Positions 26,591 through 35,334 of a stretch of DNA of 64,000 nt are shown in pieces. Source of the DNA: Rhizobiaceae bacterium (GTDB lineage: Bacteria; Pseudomonadota; Alphaproteobacteria; Rhizobiales; Rhizobiaceae); the NCBI GenBank assembly GCA_028279875.1, contig JANQMU010000034.1, forward strand, positions 48,032-112,031, read 5' to 3'. Each line of letters begins with the position of its first letter. Positions within the stretch are counted from its first letter, which is position 1. A program made the translations under genes and the position numbers. The notes under the pieces were generated by a model. It was not told where the DNA came from. It saw nothing but the letters and a program-made list of their open reading frames with translations, and made no database searches.

Positions 26591-27934
26591 CACTGAAACC
26601 GAATGTCGGGCGATGCCCTTGCCGAAATAGGGGTCGAACTGTGCGGCGATACTGCGCACAAACGGTCTTCCGGTCTCGGTCAGGCGATAATCGCCATCGG
26701 CTTTCTCGATCAATCCGTCCTCATCCGTCGCGACCAGCGTCTCGGCCTCGCGCAGGACCCCATCGGCGCGTGCGCCGAACCGGTCGGCAAGCTGTTGCGA
26801 TGAAAAGGCGAAGTCACACATCAGCCGTTCGATCAGCCAGCCACGCATGCGGTCGTCTTCGGAAAGTTCGAGGCCCCGCACGGTTGCCAGACCCTCTTCG
26901 ACCCGGCGCTGGTAGTCGCCGGTCGCAACCGCGTTCTGCACATATCCCTGCGGGAGTTTGCCGATGGATGATGCGCCGAGCCCGATCAGCGCCTGTGCAT
27001 CATCATCCGTGTAGCCCTGAAAGTTGCGGTGCAGCTTGCCGCCGCGATGGGCGCCGGCGAGCGTGTCATCGCTCCGGGCGAAATGATCGATGCCGATCCT
27101 CTGATATCCATGGTCGGCGAAAAGCTCCGCGGCGCGGCGGGCCTGCCGATAGCGCTCGTGGACGCCCGGCAGTTGCTCTTCATCGATCATCCGCTGGTGC
27201 TTTTTCATCCACGGGACATGGGCATAACCAAAGAGGGCGATGCGGTCCGGCTCCAGGGACAGGAGCTGGTCCGCGGTGTTTTCGATGGTCTCGAGCGTCT
27301 GATGCGGCAATCCGTAGAGCATGTCGAGATTGACCGAGCGGACGCCGCGCTGCCGCATCGCTTCGACAACGGCCCGGGTCTGTTCGAAACTCTGTTCCCG
27401 GTTGATGGCGCGCTGCACCCGGATGTCGAAATCCTGCACGCCGAGGCTCGCCCGGGTGACGCCGATTTCCGCCAGTGCGTCATATTTGGCCCCGGTGAGA
27501 TCGTTCGGGTCCATCTCGACGCTGATTTCGGCGGATGGTGCGACATTGAAGTGCCGCCGGAGCATCCGGCTCAGTTCGAGCATGTCGGCCGGTTCGAGCA
27601 TGGTGGGTGAGCCGCCGCCGAAATGCAGCGCGGTCACCGGGCAGTCGCCGTCGACCAGATTGCCGACGGCTGCGATCTCGGTCTTCAGGGCAGCAAGGTA
27701 GCTTTCCACCGGGTGGTAGCGGTTGGTCTGCTTGGTCGCGCAGCCGCAGAACCAGCACAGCCGGTCGCAGAACGGGATGTGGACATAGAGTGAGACCGTA
27801 TGGCCGGATGCAAGCGATGTCAGCCAGTCCGAATAATGGGCCGCTGTGATGCCGTCGTGAAAATGCGGTGCCGTAGGATAGCTGGTGTAACGTGGTGTCG
27901 GCCGGCTGTATTTTTCAACCAGGGTATCGTGCAA
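26588..27934 (-). CDS. hemN: Oxygen-independent coproporphyrinogen III oxidase HemN
   Basis: A radical-SAM enzyme of about 448 residues that decarboxylates coproporphyrinogen III when oxygen is low. The cluster-binding motif is HIPFCDRLCWFCGC (CX3CX2C plus a further cysteine), preceded by KYSRPTPRYTSYPTAPHF, the usual HemN N-terminus. The frame is open up to an ATG at 27979, but I favour the TTG at 27934. It has GGAG upstream, it gives the family-like start HDTLVEKYSRP, and an FNR box centred at 28009.5 would put the transcription start near 27968, downstream of the ATG. The gene is divergent from fnrL. Confidence 0.9.
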   Translation of the reverse strand: MHDTLVEKYSRPTPRYTSYPTAPHFHDGITAAHYSDWLTSLASGHTVSLYVHIPFCDRLCWFCGCATKQTNRYHPVESYLAALKTEIAAVGNLVDGDCPVTALHFGGGSPTMLEPADMLELSRMLRRHFNVAPSAEISVEMDPNDLTGAKYDALAEIGVTRASLGVQDFDIRVQRAINREQSFEQTRAVVEAMRQRGVRSVNLDMLYGLPHQTLETIENTADQLLSLEPDRIALFGYAHVPWMKKHQRMIDEEQLPGVHERYRQARRAAELFADHGYQRIGIDHFARSDDTLAGAHRGGKLHRNFQGYTDDDAQALIGLGASSIGKLPQGYVQNAVATGDYQRRVEEGLATVRGLELSEDDRMRGWLIERLMCDFAFSSQQLADRFGARADGVLREAETLVATDEDGLIEKADGDYRLTETGRPFVRSIAAQFDPYFGKGIARHSVSV

Positions 27935-28002
27935 TGGTGGCGCTCCGGGGTGCCGGTGAGAGATGTATCGGCACATCATGGCCTGCCTTGCGGCAGCCGG
28001 CC

Positions 28003-28016
28003 TTGATCCTGGTCAA
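28003..28016 (+). promoter_or_regulatory. FNR/FixK-type box between hemN and fnrL
   Basis: TTGATCCTGGTCAA matches the anaerobox TTGAT-N4-ATCAA except for one base in the right half. It lies between the divergent hemN and fnrL genes. Its distance fits class II activation of hemN if translation starts at the TTG at 27934; it could also act on fnrL itself. Confidence 0.75.
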
Positions 28017-28192
28017 CCCTTGCCTTCCTATGCCATTGCCGGAAAAGCCTGGATTTCGGCGAATTGCGGGCTGGCGAAATTCCGTGGCGATCCATGGCCG
28101 GCAGTCCCGGTTTGTGCGGACAATGGGCCGCATGGCAGTTGACGGCAGATGTGCTATGGGTGATCTTCGAGACACGGCAACGGAAAGGGCCG

Positions 28193-28921
28193 ATGAACGA
28201 GCATCGAAAAGATATTCACAATTCAGGCGTGCCGGTTCTCTGCCAGGCCTGTGAAGCCCGCCACCGCGGCGTGTGCGGGGCGCTTTCCGGTGCCGAGCTG
28301 CAGTTCCTCAACAGCTACTCGAGCCGCAAGGAAGTCGATGCCGGAACGGAGCTGGTTGCCGATGCCGAGACCGTGTCGCATTACTCCAACATCCTGTCGG
28401 GGGTCGTGAAACTGACCAAGATCCTCTCCGATGGACGCCAGCAAATCGTCGGGCTGCAGTTCGCCCCCGATTTTCTGGGGCGGCCTTTCCGGACGTCGAG
28501 CGAGATCAACGCGGAAGCGGCCACTACCGTTCAGCTGTGTACCTTTCCGACAACGGTCATCGAGAAAATGATCAAGGACTCGCCGGAGCTTGAACACCGC
28601 TTGCTGCAGCAGACGCTGGAGGAACTGGACGAGGCACGCGGATGGATGGTCACGCTCGGCCGCAAGACGGCTTCTGAAAAGGTCGCCAGCTTCCTTTACC
28701 TGATCGCCACACATGTCGATCCGACGGTTGAAGAAACCCAGCGCGCAACGTTCGATTTGCCGCTGACGCGTGCCGATATCGCGGATTTTCTCGGGTTGAC
28801 GATCGAAACGGTCAGCCGGCAGATCACAAAGCTGCGCAAGGCGGGCGTCATCGAAGTGGAAAACAACCGCCATGTTACTGTGCCCGATCTGCAGCGGCTG
28901 GCAAGCCGGGCCAGCCTGTAG
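28193..28921 (+). CDS. fnrL: FNR-type oxygen-sensing transcription regulator FnrL
   Basis: A 242-residue Crp/Fnr protein. The N-terminal cluster ligands are C17, C20 and C28 (CQACEARHRGVC), with a fourth cysteine near residue 115 (TVQLCTFP), so a [4Fe-4S] oxygen sensor is expected. The C-terminal helix-turn-helix reads TRADIADFLGLTIETVSRQI with the E-VSR recognition residues of FNR. The start ATG at 28193 follows a GGAAAGGG ribosome binding site; a longer upstream frame lacks family similarity. FNR boxes are found upstream of hemN and of ccoN/hemerythrin, its likely targets here. Confidence 0.92.
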   Translation: MNEHRKDIHNSGVPVLCQACEARHRGVCGALSGAELQFLNSYSSRKEVDAGTELVADAETVSHYSNILSGVVKLTKILSDGRQQIVGLQFAPDFLGRPFRTSSEINAEAATTVQLCTFPTTVIEKMIKDSPELEHRLLQQTLEELDEARGWMVTLGRKTASEKVASFLYLIATHVDPTVEETQRATFDLPLTRADIADFLGLTIETVSRQITKLRKAGVIEVENNRHVTVPDLQRLASRASL

Positions 28922-28933
28922 CGCCACGCTCGA

Positions 28934-29422
28934 CTAATGGACATAGGGTCGCAGATGCTCGCTCTCGAACGCGACGTGACGGCGCATCGCTTCGAAGAAG
29001 CCGCGAAGCATATATCCAAGCGCATCGGGGTTTTGCGGGACCTTGCGTTCGCCCAGTTCGCGCAGGGCTTCAGTCAGTTCCTCCGCGAAACACCGGTCTT
29101 CGAGATGTTCGTGTTTAAGCCGCTCGATGGTCTCGTCCGACTGTCCGGCCGTGCCGTTTTGCCGCTGGGCCAGCGGATAGAGCGTTTCCTCTTCAAAGCG
29201 GTGAATGCTGCAGATAAACGGTGTCAGTTCCCGGGTCAGCGAGGAACAGATCGGGCGGTCGATATCGCCCGGGATGGAATCGGCGATCTGTTCGAGAAGC
29301 TCACACAGTGCCAGCAGAGCCTCGCGGGCTCGCGCGAAGCCTTCCACCGGCTGGGGTTGCGTGGTTCTGAAAAAAGCGGACGCACGGCAGATGATTTCAA
29401 GGTTATCTTCCGGTTGCATCAT
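28934..29422 (-). CDS. Hemerythrin/HHE cation-binding domain protein
   Basis: About 162 residues with a four-helix hemerythrin-like arrangement. Metal-ligand-like residues occur in CSIHRFEEETLYPLA, LKHEHLEDRC and RRHVAFESEHLRPYV. Such proteins bind a di-iron site and are linked to oxygen, nitric oxide or redox sensing. The frame is open to a TTG at 29557, but that codon is part of the FNR box, so I place the start at the ATG pair 29422/29419, preceded by a G-rich site. It is transcribed divergently from ccoN and shares its FNR box. The precise function is unknown. Confidence 0.75.
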   Translation of the reverse strand: MMQPEDNLEIICRASAFFRTTQPQPVEGFARAREALLALCELLEQIADSIPGDIDRPICSSLTRELTPFICSIHRFEEETLYPLAQRQNGTAGQSDETIERLKHEHLEDRCFAEELTEALRELGERKVPQNPDALGYMLRGFFEAMRRHVAFESEHLRPYVH

Positions 29423-29543
29423 TCCACCCCCGACAGGGGGCATCCGGTCTGCCGGGGATGCGCCGCGATTTTGGAACCCGATGGCTGTGCAATTCGGTTC
29501 TTGATCATCTTCGGTAATCTGGTTGACCACCGACTCCGGCACC

Positions 29544-29557
29544 TTGATCGAGATCAA
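29544..29557 (+). promoter_or_regulatory. FNR box upstream of ccoN and the hemerythrin gene
   Basis: TTGATCGAGATCAA is a perfect TTGAT-N4-ATCAA box. It is centred 96 bases before the ccoN ATG and about 129 bases before the hemerythrin ATG, so it can serve both divergent promoters. FnrL is encoded just upstream. Confidence 0.88.
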
Positions 29558-29646
29558 TGTGTTTGCGGGAATCGCCGCTTAATGATGCCGGCGACCAACG
29601 ACGATAAAATTGCGTCTGGGGATATTGCTGCCGATTGGGGGTATAG

Positions 29647-31269
29647 ATGAAGTCTACATTGGAAACCGTTGCCGTGGGCATCGGCGCTTTCGTTGCGCTC
29701 CTGGGTGCCGCCTTCGCCAAGGACAATCTGTTTGAAGCCCATATGTGGGTGCTGTTCTTCGTCCTTCTGTGCTGTGTCGTCGTGATGCTGCGCAGAATGT
29801 CCTTCCAGGCCTCAGCTTCTGCTCCCGCTGACGGCGAGAAATCGATCTATTTCGACGAAGTCGTCCGATATGGCACAGTCGCCACATTGTTCTGGGGAAT
29901 TGCCGGGTTCCTGGTCGGCGTGGTCGTCGCCGCGCAACTGGCCTTTCCCGACCTCAATATCGAGCCATGGCTCAATTTCGGACGGCTCCGGCCGCTGCAC
30001 ACCTCGGCAGTGATCTTCGCCTTCGGCGGCAATGCGCTGATCGCGACATCGTTCTATGTGGTCCAGCGCACGACGCGCGCGCGGCTGTTCGGCGGCAATC
30101 TCGCCTGGTTCGTCTTCTGGGGTTATCAGCTGTTCATCGTGCTGGCCGCCACCGGCTATCTGCTGGGGATTACCCAGGGGCGTGAATATGCCGAACCCGA
30201 ATGGTATGTGGACCTGTGGCTGACGGTCGTCTGGGTCGTCTATCTGGTCGTCTTCATGGGCACGATCATGAAGCGCAAGGAGCCGCATATCTATGTGGCC
30301 AACTGGTTCTACCTCGCCTTCATCATCACCATCGCCATGCTGCACATCGTCAACAATCTGGCGGTGCCGGTCTCGTTCCTCGGCGCCAAGAGCTATTCGG
30401 CCTTTGCCGGCGTGCAGGATGCGCTGACCCAGTGGTGGTACGGCCACAACGCCGTCGGTTTCTTCCTGACGGCCGGCTTCCTGGGGATGATGTATTACTT
30501 CATCCCGAAACAGGCCAACCGGCCGGTCTATTCCTACCGGCTGTCCATCGTCCATTTCTGGTCGCTGATCTTCCTTTATATCTGGGCCGGACCGCACCAC
30601 CTGCACTATACGGCGCTGCCGGACTGGGCGCAGACGCTCGGCATGGTGTTTTCCGTGATGCTGTGGATGCCAAGCTGGGGCGGCATGATCAACGGTCTCA
30701 TGACCCTGTCGGGCGCGTGGGACAAAATCCGCACCGATCCGATCATCCGCATGATGGTGATGTCCGTCGCCTTTTACGGCATGTCGACCTTCGAGGGGCC
30801 GGTGATGTCGATCAAGGCCGTCAATTCGCTCAGCCACTATACGGACTGGACCATCGGACACGTCCATTCGGGTGCCCTGGGCTGGGTCGGCATGATCTCC
30901 TTCGGCGCGATCTATTATCTCGTTCCGAAGCTCTGGCACCGCGAGCGGCTGTATTCGCTGCGCCTCGTCAACTGGCATTTCTGGCTGTCGACGCTCGGTA
31001 TCGTTGTCTATGCGGCGGTCATGTGGGTGGCCGGCATCCAGCAGGGCCTGATGTGGCGCGAATATGATGCGCAAGGGTTCCTGGTCTACTCGTTCGCCGA
31101 AACCGTGGCGGCCATGAAGCCCTATTATGTTCTGCGCATGCTGGGCGGCCTGCTCTTCCTGCTCGGCAGTCTCGTGATGGTCTACAATATCATCATGACC
31201 ATTCGCGGACGCGTGCGTGACGAAGCGCCCATTCCCGGCAGCGTTGCCGCGGCCCAACCGGCAGAATAG
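29647..31269 (+). CDS. ccoN: cbb3-type cytochrome c oxidase subunit I
   Basis: A 540-residue membrane protein that carries the heme b and heme b3/CuB centre of the high-affinity terminal oxidase. Key pieces are [19 protein letters not shown] (low-spin heme ligand region), [35 protein letters not shown] with the CuB histidine pair, and [16 protein letters not shown]. The N-terminus has two extra membrane segments before the conserved domain. It heads the ccoNOQP operon, 11 bases before ccoO, under an FNR box. Confidence 0.96.
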   Translation: MKSTLETVAVGIGAFVALLGAAFAKDNLFEAHMWVLFFVLLCCVVVMLRRMSFQASASAPADGEKSIYFDEVVRYGTVATLFWGIAGFLVGVVVAAQLAFPDLNIEPWLNFGRLRPLHTSAVIFAFGGNALIATSFYVVQRTTRARLFGGNLAWFVFWGYQLFIVLAATGYLLGITQGREYAEPEWYVDLWLTVVWVVYLVVFMGTIMKRKEPHIYVANWFYLAFIITIAMLHIVNNLAVPVSFLGAKSYSAFAGVQDALTQWWYGHNAVGFFLTAGFLGMMYYFIPKQANRPVYSYRLSIVHFWSLIFLYIWAGPHHLHYTALPDWAQTLGMVFSVMLWMPSWGGMINGLMTLSGAWDKIRTDPIIRMMVMSVAFYGMSTFEGPVMSIKAVNSLSHYTDWTIGHVHSGALGWVGMISFGAIYYLVPKLWHRERLYSLRLVNWHFWLSTLGIVVYAAVMWVAGIQQGLMWREYDAQGFLVYSFAETVAAMKPYYVLRMLGGLLFLLGSLVMVYNIIMTIRGRVRDEAPIPGSVAAAQPAE

Positions 31270-31280
31270 GGGAGATCACC

Positions 31281-32012
31281 ATGGCTTTTCTCGACAAGCA
31301 CAAAACCCTCGAGAGGAATGCGACGCTGTTGATGGTGACGTCCCTGGTGGTCGTCAGCGTCGGCGGGATCGTGGAGATCGCACCGCTCTTCTATCTGGAA
31401 AACACCATCGAGAAGGTGGAGGGGATGCGGCCCTATTCGCCGCTGGAGCTCGCCGGACGCGACATCTATGTCCGCGAGGGCTGCTATGTTTGCCACAGCC
31501 AGATGATCCGGCCGTTCCGCGACGAGGTTGAGCGTTACGGTCCGTATTCGCTGGCGGCCGAGTCGATGTATGATCATCCGTTCCAATGGGGGTCGAAGCG
31601 GACCGGGCCGGATCTGGCACGGGTCGGGGCGCGCTATTCGAACGAATGGCATGTGCAGCACCTGATCGAACCGCGATCGGTGGTGCCTGAGTCGGTGATG
31701 CCGAGCTATTCCTTCCTGCTGGACGCGCCCCTTGCCGTGGACAATATCGCGGCGCATCTGAAGGCCAATGCCGCGGTCGGTGTGCCCTATGACGAGGCGA
31801 TGATCGAAAACGCCCGGGCCGACATGCTGGCCCAGGCCAATCCCGATGCCGACACGTCGGGTGTCGAGGAGCGCTATCCGAAGGCGGTCATCGCCGATTT
31901 CGATGGCGATCCGACAACGCTGACGGAGATGGACGCGCTGGTCGCCTATCTTCAGATGCTCGGCACGCTGGTGGATTTCTCGACCTACGATCCGACATCC
32001 GGATACCGGTAG
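31281..32012 (+). CDS. ccoO: cbb3-type cytochrome c oxidase subunit II (mono-heme cytochrome c)
   Basis: A 243-residue protein with one N-terminal membrane anchor ([20 protein letters not shown]) and one heme c motif, CYVCHSQ, in the conserved context [18 protein letters not shown]. The sequence [21 protein letters not shown] and the MPSY methionine ligand region match CcoO/FixO. It passes electrons from CcoP to the catalytic subunit. GGGGAG lies before the ATG. Confidence 0.96.
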   Translation: MAFLDKHKTLERNATLLMVTSLVVVSVGGIVEIAPLFYLENTIEKVEGMRPYSPLELAGRDIYVREGCYVCHSQMIRPFRDEVERYGPYSLAAESMYDHPFQWGSKRTGPDLARVGARYSNEWHVQHLIEPRSVVPESVMPSYSFLLDAPLAVDNIAAHLKANAAVGVPYDEAMIENARADMLAQANPDADTSGVEERYPKAVIADFDGDPTTLTEMDALVAYLQMLGTLVDFSTYDPTSGYR

Positions 32013-32022
32013 GAGACCGATC

Positions 32023-32175
32023 ATGGATTATCAAACACTTCGAACCTTCGCCGACAGCTGGGGTCTGTTGTTCCTGGTGATCGTCTTTGTCGTCGTCGTC
32101 GCCTACACCTTCCGCCCCGGAAGCAAGAAGGAAGCCGACAAAATCGCCAAGATCCCGCTGAAAGAGGATGATTAG
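32023..32175 (+). CDS. ccoQ: cbb3-type cytochrome c oxidase subunit CcoQ
   Basis: A 50-residue single-span membrane protein: MDYQTLRTFADSWG, then the hydrophobic segment LLFLVIVFVVVVAYTF and a charged tail ending KEDD. Size, topology and position between ccoO and ccoP identify CcoQ/FixQ, which stabilises the complex. GGAGA lies six bases before the ATG, and ccoP starts four bases after the stop. Confidence 0.93.
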   Translation: MDYQTLRTFADSWGLLFLVIVFVVVVAYTFRPGSKKEADKIAKIPLKEDD

Positions 32176-32178
32176 ACC

Positions 32179-33045
32179 ATGTCAGATGACAAGCATATCG
32201 ATGAGATCAGCGGTGTCGAAACGACAGGGCACGAATGGGACGGCATCCGCGAACTCAACAATCCGATGCCGCGGTGGTGGGTGATCACCTTCTATGCGAC
32301 GATCGTCTGGGCGATCGGCTACATGATTGCCTATCCGGCATGGCCGCTGATCACCACGGCAACCACCGGCGTGCTCGGCTATTCGAGCCGGGCACAGGTT
32401 GCCGACGCGATGGCGGAGGCGGAAGCGGCGCAGGCGCAATATGTCGACCGGATCGCCCAGATGCCGGTCGGCGAGATCGCCTCCGATCCTGAACTGCTGC
32501 AGTTTGCGCTGGCGGGCGGGGCCGCGGCGTACAAGGTGAACTGTGTGCAATGCCACGGCTCCGGTGCGCAGGGCGCCCCCGGCTATCCCAATCTCAATGA
32601 TGACGACTGGCTGTGGGGCGGCGATATCGAGGCGATCCATCACACCATCGCCCATGGCGTACGCTTCGAGGCCGATGATGATTCGCGCTTTTCCGACATG
32701 CCGGCCTTTGCGGATCTGCTGGAGCCCGGCGAGATACGGCAGGTTGCGGCCTATGTATACGGCCTGACCGGAACGCCGTCCGATCCGGCCCTGGTGGCGC
32801 CCGGCGCCGAGCTCTATGCCGAGAACTGCGCCGTGTGTCACGGCGAAGACGCGCGTGGCGATATCGAATTCGGTGCGCCGAATCTCGCCGACGCCATCTG
32901 GTTCTACGGGGACAGCGAGGATGCGATCGCCCGGCAGATTGCCAATCCGAAACACGGCGTAATGCCGGGATGGATCGAACGGCTGGGAGACCCGGTTGTC
33001 AAGCAGTTGGCCGTCTTCGTGCATTCCCTGGGCGGCGGGCAGTAG
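32179..33045 (+). CDS. ccoP: cbb3-type cytochrome c oxidase subunit III (di-heme cytochrome c)
   Basis: A 288-residue protein. After an N-terminal cytoplasmic stretch with GHEWDGIRELNNPMPRWW comes a membrane span (VITFYATIVWAIGYMIAYPA), then two heme c domains with NCVQCHG (near residue 123) and NCAVCHG (near residue 219). The distal methionines lie in FSDMPAF and HGVMPGW. It receives electrons from soluble or membrane cytochrome c. It is the last gene of ccoNOQP; a terminator-like stem follows. Confidence 0.96.
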   Translation: MSDDKHIDEISGVETTGHEWDGIRELNNPMPRWWVITFYATIVWAIGYMIAYPAWPLITTATTGVLGYSSRAQVADAMAEAEAAQAQYVDRIAQMPVGEIASDPELLQFALAGGAAAYKVNCVQCHGSGAQGAPGYPNLNDDDWLWGGDIEAIHHTIAHGVRFEADDDSRFSDMPAFADLLEPGEIRQVAAYVYGLTGTPSDPALVAPGAELYAENCAVCHGEDARGDIEFGAPNLADAIWFYGDSEDAIARQIANPKHGVMPGWIERLGDPVVKQLAVFVHSLGGGQ

Positions 33046-33069
33046 CCGGTTCACCACAACCTTTCAAAC

Positions 33070-33093
33070 CGGCCCTTCCCGATGGGCCGTTTT
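33070..33093 (+). terminator. Terminator after ccoP
   Basis: CGGCCC (33070-33075) and GGGCCG (33084-33089) form a six-base stem with an eight-base loop followed by TTTT. It lies 25 bases after the ccoP stop and separates ccoNOQP from ccoGHIS. Confidence 0.6.
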
Positions 33094-33259
33094 GCCTCAT
33101 CGCGGCCGGTTCGGAAAGTGTGATATTTTGAGCTTGAACGGGGCGTCGCCGACGATGTCTGCGAACTGAGCTGACATCGGCTTGCGATGCCTGGCGGTTT
33201 GATCATGACCTTGAACAGCCCCGCGCGCAGCGGGCCGGGTCAGCTTCGGAAGTGTCGAT

Positions 33260-34828
33260 ATGACGGAGAGCAGATCAGAAACGGCGGATGTCGAGCGGTT
33301 TGACGCCGAGGCGGTGAACGCCTCGTGGGCGCGCAAGCCACTTTATGAAGCCCGCAAGAAGATCTTCCCCAAGCGCGCCAAGGGGCGGTTCCGCACCTTC
33401 AAATGGGCGATCATGATGGTGACGCTGGCGATCTACTACCTGACGCCGTGGCTGCGCTGGGATCGCGGACCCTATGCGCCTGACCAGGCGATCCTGGTCG
33501 ATCTGGCCAACCGGCGCTTCTATTTCTTCTTCATCGAGATCTGGCCGCAGGAATTCATCTATGTCGCCGGCCTGCTGGTGATGGCCGGTTTCGGCCTGTT
33601 CCTGGTGACGTCGGCGGTCGGCCGCGCCTGGTGCGGCTACACCTGTCCGCAGACCGTCTGGGTCGATCTGTTCCTTGTCGTCGAGCGGGCCATCGAGGGC
33701 GAGCGCAACCAGCGCATGAAGCTCGACAAGGGTTCCTGGACGGTCGACAAAATCGTCAAGCGGGTCAGCAAACACGCCATATGGGTGGTGATCGCCGTGG
33801 CGACCGGCGGCGCCTGGATATTCTATTTTGCCGATGCACCGACCCTGATCGTCGATTTCGCAACGGGGCAGGCGGCGCCGGTCGCCTATATCACCGTCGC
33901 GGTGCTGACGGCGACGACCTATACGTTCGGCGGGCTGATGCGCGAGCAGGTCTGCACCTATATGTGTCCCTGGCCGCGAATCCAGGCGGCCATGCTGGAC
34001 GAGAACTCGCTAGCGGTGACCTATAATGACTGGCGCGGCGAACCGCGCTCCCGCCACATGAAAAAGGCGAAAGCCGAAGGCAAGGTGGTCGGCGACTGCG
34101 TCGATTGCAATGCCTGTGTCGTGGTCTGCCCGATGGGCATCGACATTCGGGACGGCCAGCAGCTCGAATGCATCACCTGCGCCCTGTGCATCGACGCATG
34201 CGACGACGTCATGGACCGGCTGGGGCGCCCAAGGGGGCTGATCTCCTATGCGACCCTCAGCGAATATTCGGAAAACATGAACCTGGCGACCGCCGGCGGG
34301 ACCACGCCGGTGAACCCGGACCTCGTGCGCAATGCCGACGGATCATTCATCGACAAGATCAAGCATTTCGACTGGCGGGTCATTTTCCGGGTGCGCACGC
34401 TGCTGTATTTCGGCGTGTGGGCATTGGTCGGCATCGGCCTGCTGGTGGCACTGGGCTCGCGCGACCGGCTCGAGGTCAATGTGCTGCATGACCGCAATCC
34501 GCAATATGTCGTTCTGTCCGACGGGTCGATCCGCAACGGCTACACCGTCAAGCTGCTGAACATGATTCCGGAGCCGCGCGTGATCTTCCTGTCCATCGAA
34601 GGACTTCCCGGCGCCACCATGACCATCACCGGGATCGACCAGCCGGCCGGCCGATCCTTTGCCATCCCTGTCGATCCGGATCGTCTCAGAACGGTCAAGG
34701 TCCATATCCGCCAGCCGCGCGACAACATGGTCGCCGGGAAAACGCCGTTCCAGCTGATCGCCGAAGACAAGGGCAGTGGTGAGATGGATATCTATCATGC
34801 TAGCTTTATTGTTCCAGGAGACCGATGA
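33260..34828 (+). CDS. ccoG: cbb3 oxidase accessory protein CcoG (RdxA/FixG)
   Basis: A 522-residue membrane iron-sulfur protein. It has several spans, the YTCPQTVW and YMCPWPRIQ cysteine motifs in membrane-edge loops, and a ferredoxin-like pair of clusters with CVDCNACVVVCPMGIDIR and CITCALCIDACD. A C-terminal Ig-like periplasmic domain follows (from about residue 410). It is thought to reduce copper for delivery to the oxidase. It starts the ccoGHIS assembly operon; its stop overlaps the ccoH start. Confidence 0.95.
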   Translation: MTESRSETADVERFDAEAVNASWARKPLYEARKKIFPKRAKGRFRTFKWAIMMVTLAIYYLTPWLRWDRGPYAPDQAILVDLANRRFYFFFIEIWPQEFIYVAGLLVMAGFGLFLVTSAVGRAWCGYTCPQTVWVDLFLVVERAIEGERNQRMKLDKGSWTVDKIVKRVSKHAIWVVIAVATGGAWIFYFADAPTLIVDFATGQAAPVAYITVAVLTATTYTFGGLMREQVCTYMCPWPRIQAAMLDENSLAVTYNDWRGEPRSRHMKKAKAEGKVVGDCVDCNACVVVCPMGIDIRDGQQLECITCALCIDACDDVMDRLGRPRGLISYATLSEYSENMNLATAGGTTPVNPDLVRNADGSFIDKIKHFDWRVIFRVRTLLYFGVWALVGIGLLVALGSRDRLEVNVLHDRNPQYVVLSDGSIRNGYTVKLLNMIPEPRVIFLSIEGLPGATMTITGIDQPAGRSFAIPVDPDRLRTVKVHIRQPRDNMVAGKTPFQLIAEDKGSGEMDIYHASFIVPGDR

Positions 34829-35334
34829 TGAGCGCAGCGCGACGTTTCCTTCAATTCCGGACCTTCACCGGCTGGCACATGCTGACGATAATGGTGTTGT
34901 TCTTCGGCACGATCATCTCAGTCAATATGACGATGGCCTATTTCGCCACTTCGAGCTGGAGCGGCCTGCTGGTGAAAAACACCTATGTCGCCAGCCAGAA
35001 ATTCGATGAAGACGTGGCGCTGGATCGCGAAATGCAGCAGCGCGGGTGGCTTTCCGAACTGATGATTGACGGCAGGACGGTGACCTACCGCCTGGCGGAT
35101 GAAGAGGGACGGCCGATCGCCGCGGACACGATCACGGTTTCCATCAACCGGCCGGTCGGCGTGGATGGCGATCAGACCGTGGCGCTGACGGACGTTGGTG
35201 GAGGTGCCTATTCCGCGGCGCTGGCGGTCGATGAGGGGGAGTGGATTGCCCGGATCACTGCGCACAAGGATGGCGAACTGGTCTACCGCGAGGTGCAGCG
35301 GCTGGAACTGACGGCGGGCGGGGCCGGCCGATGA
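34825..35334 (+). CDS. ccoH: cbb3 oxidase assembly protein CcoH (FixH)
   Basis: A 169-residue protein with one membrane span (HMLTIMVLFFGTIISVNMTM) and a periplasmic domain. FTGWHMLTIM and SWSGLLVKNTYVASQKF are typical of FixH. It is needed for cbb3 assembly together with ccoG and ccoI. ATG codons at 34825 and 34828 are both possible; the first overlaps the ccoG stop. The 3' end overlaps the ccoI start by four bases. Confidence 0.92.
   Translation: MMSAARRFLQFRTFTGWHMLTIMVLFFGTIISVNMTMAYFATSSWSGLLVKNTYVASQKFDEDVALDREMQQRGWLSELMIDGRTVTYRLADEEGRPIAADTITVSINRPVGVDGDQTVALTDVGGGAYSAALAVDEGEWIARITAHKDGELVYREVQRLELTAGGAGR

Noticed and set aside
33199..33212. Possible FNR box upstream of ccoG (TTGATCATGACCTT)
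   Set aside because: Only the left half matches; the right half (ACCTT) agrees with ATCAA at one position, so I did not list it.
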